Shown here: piece by piece, positions 22,397 through 56,168 of the stretch
Numbering within the stretch: the stretch's first letter is position 1
Layout of the letters: the number at the start of each line of letters is the position of its first letter
DNA from: Nannobrachium achirus
Taxonomy: Eukaryota > Chordata > Actinopteri > Myctophiformes > Myctophidae
Length of the DNA stretch: 64,000 nucleotides
NCBI GenBank assembly: GCA_963921795.1
Contig: OY997645.1
Coordinates: forward strand, 20,675,037 to 20,739,036
Direction of reading: 5' to 3'
Notes under the pieces: generated by a model
Seen by the model: the letters and a program-made list of their open reading frames with translations, nothing else
What the model was told of the DNA's origin: nothing
The model's database searches: none
Position numbers and translations under genes: made by a program

Positions 22397-24180
22397 GTCT
22401 CCACCAGCCGAAGGCTGAGGGAGAGTATGTTTTCCCCTCCGTCCGTGTGTCCGTCCGTGCGTGCGTCCGTCCGTGCGTCCTCGCAGTTTGTGAGCGCCAA
22501 ATCTCAGTCGCCGTTGGCCCGGTCGCTGCCAAAGTGAGCACACACATTCCCTGGATGCCAATCTAGAACCTCTGCCCTAAATTTTTCAAATGGGCCTTTT
22601 CTAGCGCCAACTAGTGGCCGATGTTTGCTAAACACATTTCTGTGCACTACTCTTACAGATTTTGTCCAAAAATCCTACAAATCGGTAGGCAATATCTCGA
22701 CAGTCATGTGATCGACACGGATCTGTCCGATTTTGCATATTCCATCCTGATTGGCTAAGATTGGCTTCCAAAGTTTGTGGGATTGAGCCGTTTTGAACAA
22801 AATGCCTCAAATCACAAACGCAAAGTGCAATTATCATGAAATCGCGCACACACGTTCCCACTAGGCCGAGGAAGAAATGCCACTTAATTTTTTTTTAATC
22901 AGCCTCATGGTGGCGCTATAACAGCCCGATTTGTGGTTTTACCTATAACTCCACCGATCAGTTTCAAACTTTGTAAGCGCACTCCCTAGAGGCTAAGGAT
23001 AAACCTTTGCCCTGCATTTTTCACATCAGCCTTTTATAGCGCCACCTTTGGGCCGACTTATTTTTGGATATTACTCCTTGAGATTTTATCCATCATCATC
23101 ATCATCCTTCGACTGTCGTCGAGATCCTAGATGCCACGTCTTTCCATCGGGTCCTGTCGGCCATTGCTGCTCCCAGTTCTTGGAATGCAAGTCCTGTGTC
23201 CCTGGAGATAGTGTCAGGATATGTATGAGGCCTGGTTCCTCTGGACGATTGGGGGAGCCGCCATAGCAGGATATCTGATATTACTTGATCCTTGGAACGG
23301 TAGCAGTGACCAGCAAAGATTGCTCTCCGACGTGCTACGGTTGTTGTTATTGGCGGCAGTTCACCATAGATCTGCTTTTTGGTTGGATGAGTTTTCCAGG
23401 AGATGTTTTTAACACACATGAGAAGTCTTGTGTATGTGCCATCAAGCCGGTCTTGTAGTTCCTTCTTCATAGTCCATGTTTCAGCACCGTACAGCAGGAT
23501 GCTTTCAACACAGGCCCTGAAGAAAGAGACCTTGGTAGAGGTTGAAATGCCGGACTGCCAGACTCTAAGGAGTTTGTTGCAGGCATTCCAAGCTTGTCCC
23601 TTTCTGGCAAGAAAGTCCTTTCTGTTGTCAGCCACATATGAACCAAGATATTTAAAGTCCTCAACTTCCTTAATGTGTGCTCCATCCATTGATGTAATAC
23701 ATGGGTGGGTAGGATCCTCATTCATCATACATTTATCCAAAAATCATGCAAATCGGTACACAGTATCTCTATAGTCATGTGATCAAGTCCGATCCGTCTG
23801 ATATTTCATATTCCATCCTGATTGGCTAATATTAGCTTCCAAAGTTTGCAGGATTGCTCAGTTTTTGAGCAAAATGCCTCAAATCATCAACGCAGCTTGC
23901 GATTACCGTGACATTTGCCACACATATTCCCACTAGGTCAAGGAACAAATGCTACCTTTTTAACATTGTCCTGTTATAGCGCCACCAGCAGGTAGACTTT
24001 AGCAAAACACATTTTTGGAACACAATGCTTGAAATCATGCATGCAGCGTCCGATTGCCATGAAAGATCTAAGGTGAAGAACATATGCCACCCTTTTTACA
24101 TTGGCCTATTATACAGTAGCACCACCAGGACGCACGGCCTGGTGGAGACCTGTGCTCGGAAGAGCACTGCTTCTAGTTGT
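22397..24180 (+). mobile_element. Compound element of diverged internal tandem units, copy 1 (interrupted by a LINE)
   Basis: Begins GTCTCCACCAGCCGAAGGC and ends CTGGTGGAGACCTGTGCTC, giving an 11-bp terminal inverted repeat (GTCTCCACCAG). Near the start is a (CGTC)n stretch. The interior repeats a cassette containing CCACC-gcgct motifs, AAATC--ACAAATCGGTA, GTCATGTGATC, CATATTCCATCCTGATTGGC and TTTTGAACAAAATGCC. No ORF. An RTE-like LINE fragment (23093-23731) is inserted within it. Relatives: 31468-31985, 42403-43465 and 46985-47910. Confidence 0.75.
23093..23731 (-). mobile_element. RTE-like LINE 3' fragment with target-site duplication
   Basis: Minus-strand open frame of 212 codons resembling the C-terminal part of a non-LTR retrotransposon polyprotein: VEDFKYLGSYVADN, FFRACVESILLYGAETW and TVARRRAIFAGHCYR segments. 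It ends in a (GAT)n tail typical of RTE-type elements. Flanked by TTTATCCA at 23085-23092 and 23732-23739, a plausible 8-bp target-site duplication. The reverse-transcriptase core is missing, so it is a 5'-truncated, inactive insertion. Confidence 0.85.
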
Positions 24181-24317
24181 TTTTGTTATCTTGTTACATA
24201 CAATACAATAAATCATTTTAAAATTCAGTGGTTACCCCCCTCGCAAGCAAACAAAACAGACAGGAACAAACGTATTGGAATACGAAAACTAGAACTTTAA
24301 TTGACAAGAATACGTTT

Positions 24318-24690
24318 CATACAAGGACTTTGCATTGGCCTGTAGCATAATCATAACCCACATTAAAGACAAACAAATCAATATAATAATCAAAACATCA
24401 AACATATATATATAAATCAACCTATGGTGCACTGAAGAAGACACATATTTCCATAACTACATTTTTACCACAATATCATCAAGGAACCAAATGTAAACAT
24501 GTTGACAACTATTAAGGTGCTTACAAGGACTTTGGCATTTGGCACAATACTAACCCAAATTATTAAACAAAAATAAGCATCAAACATTATGTAAAACAAC
24601 CTATGGTGCACTGAAAAGACTTGTATTCCCATACCTAAATCATTACCACTATACCACCAAGGAACCAAATGTAAACATTTGGATAACTTT
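24318..24690. repeat. Diverged tandem duplication, about 200-bp period
   Basis: Both halves contain AAGGACTTTG, CCTATGGTGCACTGAA and ATCA-CAAGGAACCAAATGTAAAC. Non-coding. Confidence 0.75.
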
Positions 24691-25740
24691 TGTAAATTAG
24701 TGAATCAATAAGTCCATTGTGCATCAACTTCTTTGACTTTAGCACTAACATGTTATTCTATATCCTTCAATTTGTGCAATACATGGATTGCATAATACAC
24801 ACCGAAATGCATATTCTCTTCTTTAGCTCGCTATTTACGAAATCTGAATCTTTTCAAGGATTCGTTGCAATCTTTGTGCCATTGTGCTATTTAGAAATCA
24901 AAAACATATTTATTTATGTTTGTGCCCATGAACTGTTTATGAGTGTTGTCTTCTAATTTAGCAGCTATTTCTCTTAAAGAGGTGGTGCCATAGTGTTGCA
25001 CTTTTTCTGTTTTGTATGTGTCTATGAAGTTAACATTATTCTAATAGGCCACCTGGTGGGGTTATAGTCAAAAGGCCCAGTCGAAAAAACACAGATTAAA
25101 TGGCATCATATAATCATCAAAAAAGGGGAGGGCCCTTTTACCTTTCACCCAACACTGTGGGTGTGGCTAACTTCAGCTGGGTCACCACCCACCTGACAAC
25201 CAGGCATACCTAATGAACTGGTGGGTGTGGCCACAAAAAAATAAAAATAAAAACACAATTTTAACTCTTTCTGTACACTTTTTTTGGAAAAATCTTCCAT
25301 CCAATTAATAATACCTGATCATACCTGATGATGTTTTAGGGGAGAAAAATCTTTTCTGGAATAATAATAGGCAAACCTACAATGGCAGGATACACAAGTG
25401 CAGCTCTTTATATTTTCTCCTTGTCCATTCTGAATCAATGCAGGCACTTACTTGTATGGAGTGCAAATAAGGATGTGCTAACTCCTTTTGCATATTGTGA
25501 AAAGTGTAGTAATTATATTGTCAGAAGTTTTACAGCAATCAAAAGTAATGATATTGGGAAACCATCATTGTACAATGCTAATGCGGTAGATTAAATGTTG
25601 TTTGAAGGGAATGGTATAAGGCTGGAAAAGGTTCACGTTGACAGAAACGTATAATACGCCAGAATAAGCCAGACATAATATTCTATTCTACTGTTCCAAC
25701 CCCGCAGGTGGATAGGCAAGATGGAGCCAGGCAGGATGAA
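24691..25740. other. AT-rich stretch 3' of vwa5a copy B
   Basis: Downstream of the copy B stop codon on the minus strand. No gene recognised; may include its 3' UTR. TTTATT (minus-strand AATAAA) occurs near 24908, too distant to assign as the polyadenylation signal. Confidence 0.5.
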
Positions 25741-25744
25741 CCTC

Positions 25745-45126
<19,382 letters not shown>

Positions 45127-45739
45127 TTTAAGATAGAATACAGTACGGTGAGAGCCTGCTGTCTGTCTGTGCCGGGCTTCTGAAGTTCTGACGCAGAACC
45201 TTCTGACAGAGACAAGAGATCAACACAACACTGCACATGTGCGTGTGCGTCAGACTCTTCCAGTAAGACACACCCACTGGAGTCAACAAGGAAGGAGAAG
45301 AGTCATAAAAAAAACAAAAAGGGAAAAAAAGATAAGTATGTCCAGGAAACGCCTGTGGGGGGCGCTGGTTTACCTATTGTAGACTGGGATCAGTTGGCTT
45401 TGCAGAGAGAGCAGCACTCAACAGAAAATAGAAACCATGGTTTGTGGTGTCTGGTGTGGACTGTGGACACTGGACAACTCGCCCATTACTGGACTGGACT
45501 CAAATTATGGTGAAACAAATATTATTACAAGTGAAAGTTGCTCAGTATCGTTTTTTGAGTTAAAGTAGGCCTACTGTTTTTACTTTCTCAAAAGTAGCCT
45601 ACAGTTTTGTTGTTTTCACAACTCCCTGAAACCACCCCACAAACAAAGCCATATGCCTATAAAACTTTGCACAGAATTGACAGTTATTGTCATTGTCAAT
45701 ATTCTTTTTTTTTCACAATTACATTGCAGATAGGCCTAC

Positions 45740-45835
<96 letters not shown>

Positions 45836-46984
45836 TGAGTCAGGGTGCAGACTGTCTGGGGTGATTACTGTGAGCTCTAAATATAGTATCATCAGCACAG
45901 TGGGAATCAGAATCCAAAGCTGTTCTACGCCAAAGTCCAGTAAGACATGAGGACTAGAAAGGGCTTCTTCATACGAACACCTCAGTCATCCAACATCGCC
46001 GCAGAGAACATCCAACAATTTGGGTGAGAATGCAACATTGCACCTGAATGCATGTTGTGACATGTCATCTGTCACTGAAATTAACCTTATTAAATCGCAT
46101 AAACTGGACCATATAAATAGAAAAACAGATGGGACTGTTGAAAAGCAATGCACTCCTACGGGCTGGGGCAGCACCTGTCAGAGTGTTGGGCGGGAGGAGT
46201 TGGACGAAGGCCCTACGTCCTCCCGGTGGGGGCTCCTCACTGGTAGGTGAGTCAGTAGGATAAAACAGCAGTGACAACGCAAAGGGGGGAGGGGGGGGGG
46301 GGGGGTTGAATTGGCATAATGACTAAATTGGGGAGAAAAAGGGGGTAAAAAATTATTAGCTACTCTAAATTCTGAAAAAAGAAAAAAGAAAAACTATGCA
46401 AACCAATAAGCAACAAGCCAAGGAAACTGACAGGGTTACTATTCAACTCATGTAAACAGGAAACCATCTCAGGGTTGAAGTGTGTCAAGCTGGGTACGCC
46501 TTATAGTATCTAATCTGTGCTGTACAACTCCCCATTTAATAATTTCTCATAATCTTTGACCTTTATTGATCTCTCTGACTTTTCTCCCTAATTTGAAGTC
46601 GCACTTCCAAGTGGATTCCCTTTACCTGGCTGGAACCCTGTTGCAATTGCTTTCCATGTCTCTCACTCTCAGGCTGTCTCTCCCACCACTTTTCTGGTTT
46701 ACCCAAACCTTCTGTCCTGGGCCGATCCTCTAATGTTGTCATTTCTGATCTTGGGTCTCCTTTACACCTAATGAGAATCGTAGCATCCTCAATTCTGCCA
46801 CCTCCAGCTCCGCCTCCTATCTTTTCGTCAACGTTCCAAGCCACACAGCATAGCTGAACAATTGACCGAATTCACGCTACGTCCAGCAATTTCTGTGTTA
46901 GTTTACCCTTCAAAGCTGACGTCAGCACCAGGAAGTTGCTGAGAAATTTGCTGAGTGCGTGTGCGTGGGCGGGCCGTGAATAGG
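45127..46984. other. Spacer between vwa5a copy B and the vwa7 side, first part
   Basis: Contains a (GT)n run (45741-45831) and a G-run (46267-46305). The 46563-46844 minus-strand frame has no family resemblance and no splice support. No gene recognised; the promoter of vwa5a copy B should lie just above 45240. Confidence 0.5.
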
Positions 46985-47910
46985 GTCTATTTTGTCTCCG
47001 CCAGGCCGACAGGCATAGCAAAGACTATGTTTTGCACACTGTCCGTCCGTCCGCCCGTCCGTGGACAGCTAATCACCGCGCCACCAGGAGGCCGATTTGT
47101 GCAAAACACATTTTTGGACAGTTCTCCTACAGATTTTGTCCAAAAATCACACAAATCGGTACACAGCCCATCTCTATTGTCATTCAGGTCTTTCAGATTT
47201 TATTCCATTCTGACTTAGCATGCACATTTCCACTAGGCCGACGAAGAAATGCCACTTGAAAATGTTCAAATCTGGCTGATTTGTGTTTTTACATAGGTTA
47301 TAACTCCACCGATCAGTGTAAATCGTTGTATGCGCACTCCCTAGAGGCCAAGGAAATATATCATATCTGCCTTTTATAGCGCCACCGGGAGGCTGTTATG
47401 TAAAACCTTTTTTAAATGTTATTCCTTCAGATTGTATTCAAATTTCACACAACTTGGTACACTTCTCTAATGTCATGTGATCAAGATGGATATCTTTGCT
47501 TTTTCATATTCCATCCTGATTGGCTAAGATTGACATATTAAGTTTTCAGGAGTGGCTCTTTTTGAACAAAATGCCGCAAACCATGAACACATCCGATTGC
47601 GGTGAAGATTTGCATGCAAATTTGCTCTACGCTGAGGAACAAATGCCATCCTTTTAAAATTGCCCTATTATAGCGCCACTATATGGGAGGCAGATTTTTG
47701 CTACATTTACTTTTTTTATATTACTCCCACAAACTTTGTCCAAGCATCACGCAAATCAGTACAAATTATCTCTATGGTCAAGTGATCAAGACTGATCCGT
47801 CCAATTTTTCATATTCCATCCTGATTGCTGACTTGCGAATATTGCTGGCCAAAAATAGCTTACCTGACCTGGTGGAGACCTGTGCTCCGAGGAGCACATT
47901 TTGTAGTCTG
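46985..47910 (+). mobile_element. Compound tandem-unit element, copy 4
   Basis: Begins near CTCCGCCAGGCCGACAGGC with (CCGT)n, contains repeated CATATTCCATC-TGA cassettes and ends CTGGTGGAGACCTGTGCTCC. Same family as 22397-24180. Confidence 0.75.
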
Positions 47911-48354
47911 CAAATGTTCTTGAGGGGACATTAGCTGAAAATAGCAGATCTACAAGCTCTCAAGGTCAGACATTTCAGCAAAGAAATGTAGTGTAAAGGG
48001 AAAAAAGAACAGAGCCAACACGGTCAACTATAAGGATTAGTTTACCAAGCTTAGAGAGTTATTTCTTTGTTTAAAAAAAAGAAAAACGGTTACAAAACAA
48101 TAAGTACAACACAAGGCTCAATAGACAAAGAATAGGCAATGACAGAGATCCACAAAACAAAATAAAAACCAACTGTAAAAAGAAAACAGAAAAAAAGGAA
48201 ACGTTTTGTGTCTCTTATGAAGCAGGTTTGTGGTGAAGCACACCGTAGCCACAACTAGAGCAAAAACAACAACAACTGCTTTCTGCTCATCTATCTGTCT
48301 GTTCCTCACCTCTGTACCAAAGATATGTTGATTATTGCAGAAATATCATCCTCT

Positions 48355-48770
48355 CTAGTAGTTCTCAAACATTGTCTTCTAATGTATCATATACATTAGA
48401 CACAACACAATCTTTTAAAAATACTTTGTGCCAGGGACCGGGGACCCCTATAAGAGAACATTTTTATTGTTAGATTAGATTACGGAATTCAACAACTGTC
48501 TATATGAGGTCACAGTGGAAAGAGTAAAACAATGTAAAAATGTAGATCCTGCACACTGTCTTCACAGCAGTAACAGCAAAACTGACCTTTAACAGGCATC
48601 TCAGAGGAAAGAATGAAACCTCATGATCTCAATAGTCACTCATTCTTATACATTCCCTAACCAAACTGGTTGAAATAACAGTGAAATTAAGCCATTTTCT
48701 GGGGTCGGCCTGGTACCACCTCCAAGGACCCCTGGGGTTCCCCAGACACCACGTTGAGAAGCCCTGCTAT
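48355..48770. mobile_element. hAT-like MITE (GGTTCTCAAA family)
   Basis: Begins TAGTAGTTCTCAAACATTG and ends CACGTTGAGAAGCCCTGCTA; interior GGGACCCCTA/GGACCCCTGGGG. Related pieces at 26990-27045, 57595-57645 and 58739-58978. Confidence 0.6.
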
Positions 48771-50754
48771 GTATCACTTATAGGCTAGTTTTGAAATGAC
48801 CTATGGTAAAACTCCCTCAAACACACACAAAAAACCTTCACCCCATCTACTTTTAACCCAATCAAGCCCAATAGACCAAAGTACATCGCCAAGCCTAGCG
48901 TTGGCTAGCAACACCCCCCCCCCCCCTCCCTTCTTTACACTGCCATTAGAATGGCGGATAACTAGTGGGAAAGGATGGGGAGGGAGGGAGTGTTTGCCAT
49001 TGTGAAAGCCAGCCTAAACGTTGTTTTTTTTGTTTAGTTTTTTGTGAGAAAAGAGGGAGAGTGAAGAATTGAGAACAGGGTGGGGGGGTTTACGGGGGGT
49101 TGGGATGGGTTGGACGGGGTGGTGGGGATAACTTCAGTTGAACACCATGATGGCTGGTAATATATGCAGCCTCATTGTGGCGAGCCAATGCACCATGCTA
49201 TAATGGGAGGCGACAGCGGTGGGGGCAAGCCTGGGGGGGGCCATGGCGGGCTGTCCTTCCGCCTTACGTATGGCCCCTTGCTCACACACCCCCAAGATGT
49301 GTCAACCAGACATTCCTCCCACCTCAAAAAGAAGCTTCTTCCATTCATAATTAAGTACTTTAAGTGTTTTCATAACGAGTGGAAGGCCAGACACAAAACC
49401 CAAGGACAGGCAGACATGAAGACTCAATAACACTCTTTTAAGATGTCAGTGTGACAACTGCGGCTTCCCGTGCATGCAGGTTGGGTCTATGTGACCATAA
49501 GCTACTACATGTGTGGCTTTCCTGCAGACATATCTACACGCTGGCATCAGAGCATCTACGCACTGGCATCAGAGCACCTTTTAAAGAGAAAGTAAAAGCC
49601 TAGGAAACAAGACAAACTAAGGTGAGAAAAGTATTTATATATTAAATATATATTTTCTCCTCCTACTTGAAAGCAATTATGGTTGCATTATTAATACAGA
49701 CTTAAATGATTTATTGTTGTATTAATAAATAACGATGATGTAAATTGATTATGCACTCCTTCACACGATGAAGTTGTAGTTTAGCTTGTTTGCTTTATTA
49801 CTATGATGATAACTGCTATTGTTTAACTTTTATGAAGTTATACTTGGAGTGCATTTACTGCAATGTGCTCAGATTTCCTGACAGCTATAGTAAGCAGTTA
49901 CTGTCATTGACCTAGAGCACTTAATTGGTATGCCTCTATTTGGAATGGGACATCTTGTTTCGAAGCCCCCTGCATTGAACATTTCTAAACACCAAAAATT
50001 ACTGTTCTTAGATTTGATAATGAGCAATCGGCAGGGCCAAGTCAATGAATTGAATCTGATTTGTTAAAAAGAGGATGGCAGAATAGAGAGCACAGCTTTT
50101 TTTTAGGCTTCAGGCTTTGTTTCAGACACTTTCTCCTAAAAGGCCCGGCCCATGAGAACAAGGACCATAGTATTGTACTGTATCTAAACAAAGATGACAA
50201 AGGACAATAGGAGGGTCTGTACAGACTAAAGCTGAGAAACATGACAGAGGAGGAGGCGGACAAGGACAAAAGATTACAAACAACTGATTGGAGCACACTG
50301 ACTACATTGGTGCAAAACATCATTATGGTCAATAATACTGAGATCAAATCAAAAAGGCTTTCAACAAATACTGATAATAATGGGAGTCAAAATATCACTG
50401 CAAGGAAAGTCCACAAAAGACATTGAAAGATTTAACAAATCCATTTATTTAGACTCCATCATGAATAATGTCTCCTTTTTCTTCTTTTTTTTTACAAACT
50501 TTCCAATTAAGGGACAGAGATGTAGATTTAATGTGTAATTTGGAAAAAGGGATCAATAAAGATATATATACGCAGAGTCAGTTTTTTAGTAATTTTCACT
50601 TGTGTGTCTTTCAAGTGTAATGTTATGGAGTGAGGTATGTGAAGGGACATATGATTTAATAGCAAACGGTTTCTCATACAAACTGCAAACATACCACTGA
50701 AATATACGCCAATATTTGCATGCATTTGCATTGTGAAAGACTGTCTGATTATAC
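48771..50754. other. Spacer upstream of the vwa7-type gene
   Basis: Has C-runs and G-rich patches (48909-48925, 49079-49130) and AT-rich DNA. The 49164-49430 plus-strand frame (88 codons) matches no family known to me. No supported gene. Confidence 0.5.
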
Positions 50755-50776
50755 CCCCCCCCCCCCCCCCCCCCCC
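50755..50776. repeat. C(22) homopolymer run near the vwa7 start
   Basis: Perfect C run 47 bases upstream of the predicted initiator ATG; it lies in the presumed promoter or 5' UTR. Confidence 0.95.
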
Positions 50777-50822
50777 AATCAACAGGTGTGATGCCATCCA
50801 TCCACCCTAATCCCAGGAAGTG

Positions 50823-53800
50823 ATGTCACAGACGAGAGGAAGAGTTTGGGGCAAAGGGGACTGGATCCACAGGTTTGCTCTTGCTTACCTTCTGGTCGTA
50901 CCATGCACCGGCTTCCTTCCCAACTTCTGGTCGCGGGTGTTAACCCTATCCTGGGACTCACACACACACCAGTATATCACAGAGCAGGCCATCCTTAATG
51001 TCACCCTGGAGACCCTGATGACCGTCAATAAACACCAGCACAGCTATGCAAGAGAACAGGTGAAGCGTATTTGGCAATTGGCATATAATTGAATGTCTAC
51101 AATTCTGATGACAGTAAAATAAAAACTAATCAACATTTGTCTTTTCTAGATTGAACTGGGTCGTGGGTTCTGGCGAGCCGTAGGAGATGTGGTGAAGTCC
51201 AATGCTGCCATGGACTTCCTGAGCTCCACCAGGTCTGACCCGGTGTACCACTTTGATTCGGAGCGAGTCGACAGTGCCATTGCGATGCTGCGTCAATTCT
51301 GGGCTCAGACTCTGCTCTCGCTACGGGCCAAGGAGTATCAGAGAGCCCGTCACAGCTTGGGTCAGCTTCTACACTCCCTGCAGGTACAAACAAAACTATG
51401 ATTTAATAGTAAACACATTTTGATATCATCATCATCCAACGTGTTTACAATGTGCATTACATTCACCCATTCACACAACGTTTAGATTTGTTGCTCAAGG
51501 ACACTTCGACATGATGCCCGGAGGAACCGGGGACTGAAAAGGGTACCTTCCGGTTCTCATACTGCCACTCTACCTCCTTAGCCACTGTAGCCTGTGTTCA
51601 TAATTGTCAAAAGTAATTTGTTATATATTACACAAAACATTTTCAGATAGGTGTCCATGGTCAAATATATACATATCAATTTGGGGTCCTTCACATTAAA
51701 AGGTTTGATTATGACTGTAACGTACAAGTGGAGTGGGAAAACATAGATGACAGACTTGACAGACAATTATGTACAGTATGTATTTATACATAGTCTGTTA
51801 CATGTTCCATGTTACATCAGGACTTCTACAGTCACAGTAACTGGGTGGAGATGGGCCAGCGCTCCATCTACCTCCACCTACTACAACCTGAGGAGCCTGC
51901 GTTCCCTGTGGCTAAAGGTTAGTTTCACAAAATGCCAGTGTATTAACCACTGTCAGGTTACCACAAACCACAATCTAGACTACCAGTTTAGAAAATGGCA
52001 TTAATCTGGAGTTCCAGGTCTACTAGCCCTGGATTAGCTCTGGACTGGTGCATACCGTTAGAACTCCTTAAAACGCTATGAACCAGAGCTAGCCTTGGAT
52101 TCAATGAAAATGTGCCTTTTACAGTAGCTATAGCTAAATCTGTCACATTTACAACACAGCAGTTGTGATGCAATTTAATGTGATGTGAATTCATGTGCAT
52201 TTTCCCTGTTAAATCAAGATAAAAAGCTGTAATACTTTGGATCACCAGACCAGGAGTGGATAACCACAACACTAAACCTCTTTTGTGTCCTATAGATGAT
52301 ATCCCCACCTGTATGGAATGCTTCAGTGCCACTTGTAGAGGGAACCTCCTGCCCAGAGTCACTGGCGTAGAGCAACACTCTCCACTGCTCACCACAGGCT
52401 ACTTCAGCACATACCCTTCCAAACCACATGGTTAGCACAAGTCCAGTTAAGGACAATGGTCACAGTAAAATAAATACTATTTGTAGAATTATTTTCTGGG
52501 ACATGGTGGTATAGCACCAGCACTGCCAGAAATGGACAAAGTAAATTACATTAAAATGTGCTTTATTGTTGTTGTTTGATAGGTGTAGATCTTATTGAAA
52601 CAAAATCATACAATCTCAAATCGGAACGTGCCTATGTTCCCTCAAAACTAACACTAAAATCCAACCATAACCCATAAGCGTGTGATGCCATGGGATGTGA
52701 TGTGAGAATGTGGATTAGCTGCCACCAATTTGGGACTCCTGGATCATTGCCCTCCACGGCAAAATCTCGATAGTCCGACGTCCCATTAGTCCAACTCCTT
52801 CCTATCCAAGATCAGTTGTCTTGAGCTCTGCAGTGTTGCTAGCTCTAACCTTTAGCAGGCAGCATCAACCATAACCCCAGAAATCCTAACCCCAAGCCTA
52901 ATCCTAAACTGAGGGAACGTAGGGCTGAGGAGGGAATATAGGCATGACCACTCGAATCAATCAATCACTAACATACTGAAACACTGATCAGCATTAGCCT
53001 AAAGGTATTCTGCTATTTGTTTTTCAGGAAAATGCAGTCATGGGGGCATAATGGACAGTAGCCGCCATAAAGGTGCCAAGGGGGGCATCAACAAGGATAG
53101 CACATCCCCCCTCTTCTCCCCCCACCACTACCTCCACTTTGATGCTGCTAAGCTGGCTGCCAAGGCCACTCTGGCTGTTTTAAAGGACCTTCGAGACACC
53201 GTGAGCCAAACAAGCTTCCTGAGGTGAGATTCATGACAGTGACAATACCACGTTATTACAAAGGTTTCCTTGGTAAGAAATGTGAAGTACAGAAATCTGA
53301 GAAATGTCAAAAACTCAATTCTAAGAGCACTGTTAGTTGAGGATTAGGTTGTTTGTGCAGTTAAAAGATTTTTCGTACAAGCGTTGTACAGTGTCAGATC
53401 CTGTGTAGGTGAGACATGAAAATCTAAATGTCTTGATAGAAGAGCAGGGAGACAAAACACATCCACCCCAACTGTATAAGTTGTATTGTATTATTAACTT
53501 ATTACTCTGCTCTTCCATTCAAACAAAGCTACACATTTCCAACAGATTATTTTATGATTTGAATTCTCCTCTCTTATGTTTCCTGTTCCTTAAAAGGCTC
53601 TTTAGTGTGAAGCAGCCTCCTGCATTAGTGATTGTCATGGACACAACAGGTAGCATGTTTGAAGAGATCACTGCTGCCCGTCGCCGGGCCTTGTCCATCA
53701 TCCAGAGCCGTGCCAGTAACCCCGCACAGGCTGGCACCTTTTTGCTTGTGCCCTTCCATGACCCAGGTGAGGCTGTGCCCCCCCACACACTTGTAAAGCG

Positions 53801-56112
53801 ACTTTAGGTACTCAGAAAAGCGCTATATAAAATCCAGATATTTTTATTATTATAAGCATGTCTGGGGTCTCACAGCACACGGTTGTTCCACAGACTCCAA
53901 CTTTTGCACACGGATAGCCCAGATTTTTGCCTATGTTCTTATAGCGGCTTCCCCTGCCGTTACTTGCACAATGTACAGTTTCATGAAATACTTTTTTTTT
54001 GTAGAACCGCCGATCCAAATATGCCCATATCTCCATATACATGGATCATTCTCCATATATGGGTATCAAGGATATCCATATATGGGTAACTGGTCTGATA
54101 TATTAATAATGAATTCCGTCCTGTGCCAATTCCGTCCTGTAATAGGGCGTTGGTCTGAGACCAAATTGTAGCAAGAGTAATAATAATAATATAATAACCA
54201 GTAAGACTCCCTAATCGGGAGATAAGCCACCGTCAGGTCACAGTATTTTGATTAAGAAAAATGATAATTGATGGCAGCATTTCAATAAATACCTACTAGA
54301 ATTATGTTTGTCACAGACTTGACCTGTCTGTCACAGTAAATGTGTATACCCTGTGCTACAGACGTAGGACCAGTCTACGAGACTGATGATCCAGAACAGT
54401 TCATGCTCCACATGGAGAATCTAACAGCCCTGGGAGGAGGAGATGAGCCAGAGATGTGTCTCTCTGCCATTCAGGTCGGCATGCTAAAGCAAACATACTA
54501 ACCAAGTACAAACTGTTTGTTTATTTAACCATTATTTAACAGGTACAAAACACAGTGAAATTCTAAATGTTATTTTATGTGAACTGGCCAAGAGACAGTA
54601 GCAAGAAAGTTACAGATAATCACAGGACAAAAAGGAAAAAATACATTCTGCCATACATTACACAGACTGATGTGATGTGACGGATGTGTGTCATAAAGAC
54701 ATAAGTGTCATGGGAACATGCCCAAAATGACGTTATAAACAAATGTCAACCAGTGACTAAATTCACGCAACCGGGATAGTTCAGGCTACCGTTCAACCCA
54801 AGGTTATAATAGTTTTGGATTTTTCCATTCGTTTTTATTTTTATTAGTTTTGAGGTTTTGTTTTTAATTACAGTTTAGTTTTAATTCGTTTTTAAAGTGA
54901 GGTTGCTAGTTTCGTTTCGTTTTTATTTTTTGAAAATGCTTAGTTTTAGTTTAGTTTTTATTAGTTTTAGTGTTAGTTTTAGTCTTTTACCTAATATGGG
55001 GTATTTGTCAGGGGTGAGATTAAAAAAGCTCCGGAAAAAGTATTGTTTAACCCTTAAGTGCTGTTCGGGTCATTTTGACCGTTTTACATTTTCATTTGGA
55101 AAAAAAAGGTAGAAGTTAAAAAAAATTCCACCTGAAACTAACTGGCCTTAAAGATTCTTCTGAGATGAACATGTAAAAAAAATATTTTTGCACTACACCC
55201 ATGCTACACCCCCCTCATATTTTTTGAACCTTTAGTGCTGTTCGGGTCATTTTGACCCGGAAGCATAGATGCACAGAAATACACAGTATTATGCCAAAAC
55301 ACAGACACACAGTCACCCCCACTTCTAACACCCCCCTTCCGAAGCCCCATTCCAAATCCAAAAGTTTATAAAAATATTGTCTGATTTTCATTTTCTCCTA
55401 TAAGCATGAGCAATATTGCCCAGTATTAAATAAAGTATTTTTTCTGAAAAGTACAAAATGCCCCTAAAGTAACAAATGAAGTTGTCAGCACAAGTAAACA
55501 GACACATTCATAAGGGTGTGAAGTGAAGTGTGGTTTATAATTTACACCATCATGCAAGTCACACTTTAACTGTCAGTTTGCTACAGTAGGTTCTGCTGAC
55601 AGGCCTCATCTATTCATTATTATTCATTATTTTATAACTAATTATGTACGCTTTTTCTAAATATTGATTCAATATTCTGTTTTGTTTTGTAAAAATGCTT
55701 TGCTAATAATATGTTTAATTCATTATTCATTATTATAGTCAACTTTTTCATTGTAGGGCCGACACTTTGTTTACATCCTAGTCTATAGACTAGAATGTAA
55801 ACAAAGTGTTGGTCTGACAATGGCCAAAATGATTATTTTATCATTATTTTACGCTTTTTGTGGTCATTTTTGAATAGAAACAGATATATGAAGCTTGTTT
55901 ATTTTTTTATAAAATATTTTCGAAACATTTTTATTTTAGCATCCGTTTTTCAAGAAAAAGTTGACTATAGCTCCTTTAAGCATTGGCTCATTTCACTGAC
56001 CATGTCTTGGTCACTGAATTTGCATATCTGGCAGAAATTGTTTGTGATCTGAACAGAATTAGGAAGTTTCACTTCCTCAAATACAATTTGACACTTGCTT
56101 CGGCCTACACCC

Positions 56113-56168
<56 letters not shown>

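Noticed and set aside
22155-22566. ORFs of 115-130 codons on both strands near 22.3 kb
   Set aside because: Span the (CGTC)n start of the compound element and a MITE end; both strands open because of the simple repeat.
46563-46844. 93-codon minus-strand ORF (Gly-rich, charged)
   Set aside because: No splice-site support, no family resemblance, no matching phase with neighbours.
49164-49430. 88-codon plus-strand ORF upstream of vwa7
   Set aside because: Overlaps G-rich low-complexity DNA; no homology recognised and not linkable in phase to vwa7 exon 1.
50820-50822. GTG as the vwa7 start codon
   Set aside because: The next codon is ATG at 50823; eukaryotic initiation is expected there.
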